Assembly: GCA_012845835.1 (NCBI GenBank)
Contig: JABAKD010000024.1
Location: 4,872,109-4,936,108 of the forward strand
From: Undaria pinnatifida
Lineage: Eukaryota; Sar; Phaeophyceae; Laminariales; Alariaceae
DNA: 64,000 bases
Reading direction: 5' to 3'
Part shown: positions 61,704 through 64,000 of the stretch, piece by piece
How the letters are laid out: each line of letters starts with the position of its first letter
Numbering within the stretch: the stretch's first letter is position 1
Program-made: the position numbers and the translations under genes
Notes under the pieces: generated by a model
Database searches by the model: none
What the model saw: the letters and a program-made list of their open reading frames with translations, nothing else
What the model was told of the DNA's origin: nothing

Positions 61704-63722
61704 CGAGGAGGGCAGGGGGTGCACTCAGTTTGCGCATGGACGCAGTCGCATGACCATAGACCCTCGCATCCCTTCTATGCCGGGACTGAGCACGTCTGGT
61801 TTCACTAACCAGGCAGAAGGGGGGGAGGAGGGGGGGGTTGGGGGGGTTGGGAGGGAGAGGGAGGGATGCGGCATGGGAGGAGAGGGTTCAGATACGAGTT
61901 TTCCAAAGCGGTACAAAATTTCTCCTCCGAAGCGGTTGCAGATCGCTAATGCCGAGGCCGGCGTCGGCACCAAAAAGGCTAAGGGCTAAGGCTAAAGCTA
62001 CGGAGTCACGGCTCGGTAGGGGGGGGGGACGGGGGAATTCGGACTCCAAAATTTTCGGCTGATGGAGTTTCGCAATTAAGGAACTACGCAAAAGCTTTTC
62101 ATTAGCATTTGAACTCTACAATCGGGTTTGCTTAGAGCCTGCAAATCATTGTATCGCGTGTACCAAAAGTCGGTTTTTCGGCGAGAGGTATAGAGAGCTA
62201 AGTTGAGAAAAGGACAACCGATAGATATCCCCCTTAACGTGGCATGCCGCTAATGCTAACGCGGACGCCGACGCTAGCCCCAAGGCTACGTCTAGCTACC
62301 GCTACCACGGTCGCGATCACCTACCGCTGCAGCTATAACACGGACGCCACTGCTGACAGTGAGCCAAGCGCCGGGCACTCCCGGTAACGTCCACGCTAGC
62401 CCTAACATCTACGCTAGCACCAACGCCAACACCATCGACGCTAATGCTAACACCAATGCTAGCGCTAACGCTAACGCCACCGCTACCGCTACCGTCACCG
62501 CTACCGCCACCGCTCACGCTAACAACAAAAAAAAGCTAAAAAACCGCTAACGCCTTCACCATCATTAACGCTACCGCTTACTCTACCAACACCCAAAACG
62601 CTAACGCTGCCACTATCCCTGACGCTAACGCTAGCTCGAACGTCAACTCCACACTCCACCCCATCGCACCACACCGCACCCACGCCCATGGTGCCGGCCC
62701 CAACCCAGACAAGCCGCTATCCCACACGCCACCAACGCTACCGCTCACGCTAACACCAACGAAAACGAAAACGCGCCGCGATCACCAACGCTAACGCCAA
62801 CTCCGCACCCTCCCCCACCCCACCTACCTCCATGGTGCTCGCCCTGAAGTCGGATACCCCGCTACCACTACCTCCCATGGTCTCCTCCTTCGTCTCCCCC
62901 CTATCCCGGCTCCCTCTCCCTCTTCCCCTCCCCGAGGTCCGACCACTCCTTCCAGACCCTTCCGGCAGCGGCGGAACCATCCCCGACGCCCGTAACGCCT
63001 CCTCCTCCTCCATCAGCTGCTGTCGCACCCTCTTCCTTTCCAACTTAGCCGATATCGCAGCTTTGTTGTTATTGTCCGCCGCTTCCGCTGCCGCCGCCGC
63101 TCCGACAAGCCCCGCCCTAGCCCCCCCCCCAGCGTTTCCGTAGTGCTTGCCGGCAGCTGAAGCGTGGGGAGCCGAAATGCCACGATCATCAAAACTACCA
63201 CCGCCACTGTCGTACTTTGAACCGGCAGGCTTTGGGTCGAAGTCGGAAAATCCGCTCAAATCGTGCGACATGATAGACCGCTGGGACGCCTGCTGCTGCT
63301 GTTGCTGCATCTGTCCCGCCGGGTACGGGGGGAGGTCGTGCATGGGCTCATCCGGACCTCCCCTCCTCCCCCCCCCAACCGCCCCCGCCCCTTTCCCCTT
63401 CTCACCCCCCCCGCCATACCGGTCATCATCGTCTTGTCTACCGGCGCCGGCCCACGGGTCCTCCGCTGTTTCAGTTTGAGAAATCCATGATTTCTGAGAT
63501 TCCTGCTGCTGCGCCCAATCCCTTGTCCCCACAAATCGATCCCCCCCCCCCTCCCCCCCATCGCCTCCGGCGGTGTTCACCCCTTGATCTGACTCTTCGT
63601 ACGTGCTGAAGCCCCGGGAGTAGAGCGAGTAATCCCCCGTGGAGGATATTTGTGTACCGAGACCGAGAGCCGACTCGTCGTATACGGAACTCTCTTCTGG
63701 CTGCCTGTCGGAACTGCTTTGA
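53182..63722 (-). CDS. Rhomboid-family intramembrane serine protease (8 exons; N-terminus incomplete)
   Basis: Rhomboids cut transmembrane segments of other proteins inside the membrane. Exons 62828-63722, 61384-61663, 60503-60600, 56898-56966, 55984-56107, 54893-55041, 54258-54443 and 53182-53307 join without a break into at least 641 residues. Numbering from the second exon (343 residues): membrane segments at about 30-46, 93-115, 127-145, 152-170, 180-201, 203-223 and 243-263; WWR and H98/H103/N107 in the L1-TM2 region; catalytic Ser155 in GASGAIFG; catalytic His207 in AHIGG. Both dyad residues are present, so it should be active, not a pseudoprotease. The 6+1 topology and the C-terminal Cys cluster (EWCGWCENISC, WWACDAC) resemble plant-type secretase rhomboids, as I recall them. 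The first exon is a low-complexity, probably cytosolic tail. Whether translation starts at 63,901 or farther upstream is open. Confidence 0.93.
53540..53900. repeat. CCACCA/ACTACC-rich tract in the last rhomboid intron
   Basis: Degenerate CTGCTGCTA, CACCACCCGCCCCCGC and CCACCACTACCA words; two near-copies of the CACTCAGTACCACCCCAAC block lie near 53,690 and 53,828. Confidence 0.75.
53916..53942 (-). other. Candidate 27-base cassette micro-exon
   Basis: Bounded by GTAGTAG and |GTGAGTG, this piece would add YEHSAEGFS in frame between the last two exons, echoing the preceding STEGFT. A further decayed echo (CACGCTGAAG) lies near 53,790. It may be a duplicated splice-junction relic rather than a used exon. 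Confidence 0.3.
54258..54443 (-). CDS. Rhomboid exon: TM7 and cysteine cluster
   Basis: Encodes RTLQLVSVVAVPTFLVLGFS and then EWCGWCENISCVEF and WWACDACSTEGFT. The acceptor is CATTTGTTAG and the donor ACC|GTAAGT. Confidence 0.92.
54650..54885. repeat. Tandem repeat of about 55 bp in a rhomboid intron
   Basis: Four or so units pairing CCTCCT or CCCCCC stretches with AACTCCCCCGTCCGGGCA and GGGACGGAATAACCCC-like ends. Confidence 0.75.
54893..55041 (-). CDS. Rhomboid exon: TM5-TM6 with catalytic histidine
   Basis: Encodes FQIVLGLMPFLDNFAHIGGL and then MMGFLIGLGLLV. The acceptor is GTTCCGACAG and the donor CAG|GTACAG. Confidence 0.95.
55160..55760 (+). repeat. 33-bp minisatellite in a rhomboid intron, about 18 copies
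   Basis: The unit is CGGGTCGGGTTAGGAGGTAT followed by TTCAAAAACCCG. The last copies shift to GGGTCGGGTCAGGAGG. It occupies about two thirds of the intron between the TM4 and TM6 exons. Confidence 0.95.
55984..56107 (-). CDS. Rhomboid exon: TM4 with catalytic serine
   Basis: Begins IMVGASGAIFGVFGALWADL after acceptor TGCTTTCAG and ends in TM5 (RMLTVLTVLT) at donor G|GTAAGT. Confidence 0.95.
56470..56812. repeat. AGT trinucleotide array (about 340 bp)
   Basis: AGT units with AGC, AGA and AAT interruptions, inside the intron between the TM3 and TM4 exons. Poly-Ser, poly-Val and poly-Leu frames on both strands are artefacts. Confidence 0.98.
56898..56966 (-). CDS. Rhomboid exon: TM3
   Basis: 69 bases encoding VATIYLLAGLFGTIVSAIFV and PTQ. 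The acceptor is CGCGCGACAG and the donor CAG|GTGAGT. It lies 3.5 kb from the preceding exon. Confidence 0.92.
56990..57031. repeat. Poly-G and GGGA tract
   Basis: A G run followed by GGGAGGGAGGGAGG directly upstream (minus strand) of the TM3 exon; it provides that exon's C-rich tract. Confidence 0.85.
57495..57522. repeat. Interstitial telomere-like block
   Basis: TTAACCCTAACCCTAACCTA gives two to three TTAGGG-type units inside the 3.5-kb rhomboid intron. Confidence 0.75.
57845..58340 (+). repeat. Two family D copies
   Basis: 57,850-57,955 and 58,195-58,320 share ACACTCCAGCTGCAGTGAGA and GTCGAAACTCATCTTTGCAA. Between them is about 240 bp of unremarkable sequence. Confidence 0.82.
58365..59240 (+). 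repeat. Family E tandem block, two unit types
   Basis: Two units of about 190 bp (58,375-58,740) with ACTATAAAACCCG and CCTGTAAGTCGTATAACC, then two units of about 245 bp (58,742-59,235) with GGTTTGCTATGCGCGTGGTG and GGTCTAGGCGAT. All end in G-rich runs. It fills the 3.5-kb rhomboid intron together with its neighbours. Confidence 0.85.
59885..60078 (-). repeat. Interspersed repeat, family D copy
   Basis: Inverted; shares ACACGCGCGATCGGAGTTTA and CTGTTGACCC with 13,665-13,885. Confidence 0.72.
60503..60600 (-). CDS. Rhomboid exon: TM2
   Basis: The acceptor CCTGTTGGCAG gives APMFLHAGVVHFIFNMVGFL and then QVGAMVERVFGWWR. The frame extends upstream, but only this acceptor keeps the phase and the WRL-x-x-x-FLHA spacing. 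The donor is CGG|GTGAGT. Confidence 0.92.
60664..61012. repeat. GGGGA-type purine array (about 350 bp)
   Basis: GGGGAGGGGAGAGGGGA, GGGAAGGGAG and a run of about 15 G's, in the intron before the TM2 exon. On the transcript strand it is CCCCT-rich. Confidence 0.95.
61384..61663 (-). CDS. Rhomboid exon: TM1 and L1 loop
   Basis: The acceptor GGTTCTAG follows a run of 32 C's (minus strand). It encodes LLFTPVMFMLCAVLLLW and the loop ending DGGDWWRLWA. The donor is C|GTGAGA in phase 1. Confidence 0.9.
61672..61703. repeat. 32-base G homopolymer at a 3' splice site
   Basis: Uninterrupted G's (C's on the transcript strand) end 8 bases from the acceptor of the TM1 exon. Confidence 0.97.
61718..61815 (-). 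repeat. Interspersed repeat, family B fragment
   Basis: GTGCACTCAGTTTGCGCATG through CCAGGCAGAAG matches the terminal 100 bases of family B. Confidence 0.75.
62240..62800. repeat. GCTAAC/GCTACC degenerate hexamer array
   Basis: Words such as GCTAACGCTAACGCCACC and GCTACCGCTACCGTCACC cover most of the intron between the N-terminal and TM1 exons. Confidence 0.85.
62828..63722 (-). CDS. Rhomboid exon: disordered N-terminal tail
   Basis: About 298 residues rich in Ser, Gly, Asp, Gln and Arg, with a Gln run (QMQQQQQQASQ), an Ala-rich charged helix (SAKLERKRVRQQLMEEEEAL) and an Arg/Gly stretch (TSGRGRGRGSRDRGE). The donor is GAG|GTAGGT. The 5' boundary is inferred from a C/T-rich tract ending CATCCCAG. 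The frame stays open to an ATG at 63,901, so an unspliced start is possible. Confidence 0.75.
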
Positions 63723-64000
63723 CTGGGATGGGAGGGGGGAGGGAGAGGGGGGGTGTAACAGGGGGATGGGGCGGAGGGGTCAGGAGGAGGGAAACGGGGT
63801 AGAGGATAGGGGGTTGAGTTGTTGTTGCAGTTGTTGTTTTCACATTGTTGGTATTTCCACTGGTACCCGACCAAGACCAAACCAAACCACCAAATTATCA
63901 TACCGGTAGTTTTGTTGGCTGTACCGTGATCAAGTGCGTCATCAAGTCAAACGGGCTAATGCGAACAGCACACACGTTTACTCGTGCTCGACACTGCCGA
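63723..64000 (-). other. Probable intron and upstream exon region of the rhomboid gene
   Basis: The pyrimidine-rich stretch 63,723-63,800 (minus strand) looks like a 3' splice region. A possible donor CCG|GTATGA lies at 63,904, and an upstream ATG-containing frame near 63,944 does not match its phase. The first exon cannot be settled inside this window. Confidence 0.35.

Noticed and set aside
1..64000. CRISPR array, rRNA, plasmid origin or bacterial operon
   Set aside because: No spacer-repeat structure, rRNA core sequence or operon-style gene packing was seen; the 80-bp and 36-bp arrays have no unique spacers.

Overview
This is a nuclear genomic window from a eukaryote. It holds two multi-exon genes, both on the minus strand, one at each end and each running out of the window. 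Between them lies about 40 kb of nested transposons, short non-autonomous elements and simple repeats. Exons join through GT-AG splice sites, often with long C-rich or T-rich polypyrimidine tracts, and introns run from about 0.45 to 3.7 kb. The G/C homopolymers, interstitial TTAGGG blocks, repeat-laden introns and general base composition suggest a large-genome protist or alga. A brown alga or related stramenopile is my guess, but no sequence here proves it. No bacterial, organellar or rRNA genes were seen.

Left end (1-12,763, minus): a gene of the HID1/Ecm30 family, reconstructed by hand from eight short exons whose reading phases all agree. These encode about 505 residues from the myristoylatable MGNS start; the rest lies beyond the left edge. 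Its introns contain a G-rich minisatellite, a 600-bp GGGTT array, interspersed repeats and decayed echoes of exon 1.

Middle (12.8-53 kb): a layered transposon landscape. At 17.35-23.34 kb a foldback structure with arms of about 585 bp was entered by a tRNA-headed SINE, which was in turn entered by a 4.5-kb non-autonomous LTR element. The LTRs look identical and the target duplication is GCAAC. At 39.34-44.13 kb sits a second, decayed Ty3/gypsy-type LTR element on the minus strand, lacking gag and protease. Around these are several MITE-like families, called A, B, C, D, E, G, J, K, L and M here. Four of them (A, G, J, K) share a CTACGRTAG-like terminal core, and family M has the TTAA signature of piggyBac-type elements. 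Two tandem satellites appear to have expanded from inside family G.

Right end (53,182-63,722+, minus): an intact-looking rhomboid intramembrane serine protease. A long disordered N-terminal exon is followed by seven exons that encode seven membrane segments, the GASG serine, the HIGG histidine and a cysteine-rich tail. Its N-terminus probably lies beyond the right edge. Its introns hold a 33-bp minisatellite, a 340-bp AGT array, a GGGGA array and a 32-base homopolymer next to a 3' splice site.

The two genes show no obvious functional link. HID1 proteins act in Golgi/secretory-granule traffic and secretase-type rhomboids act in Golgi or plasma membranes, but that shared location is background knowledge, not evidence of linkage. 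All coordinates and splice junctions were worked out by eye and should be treated as hand models.
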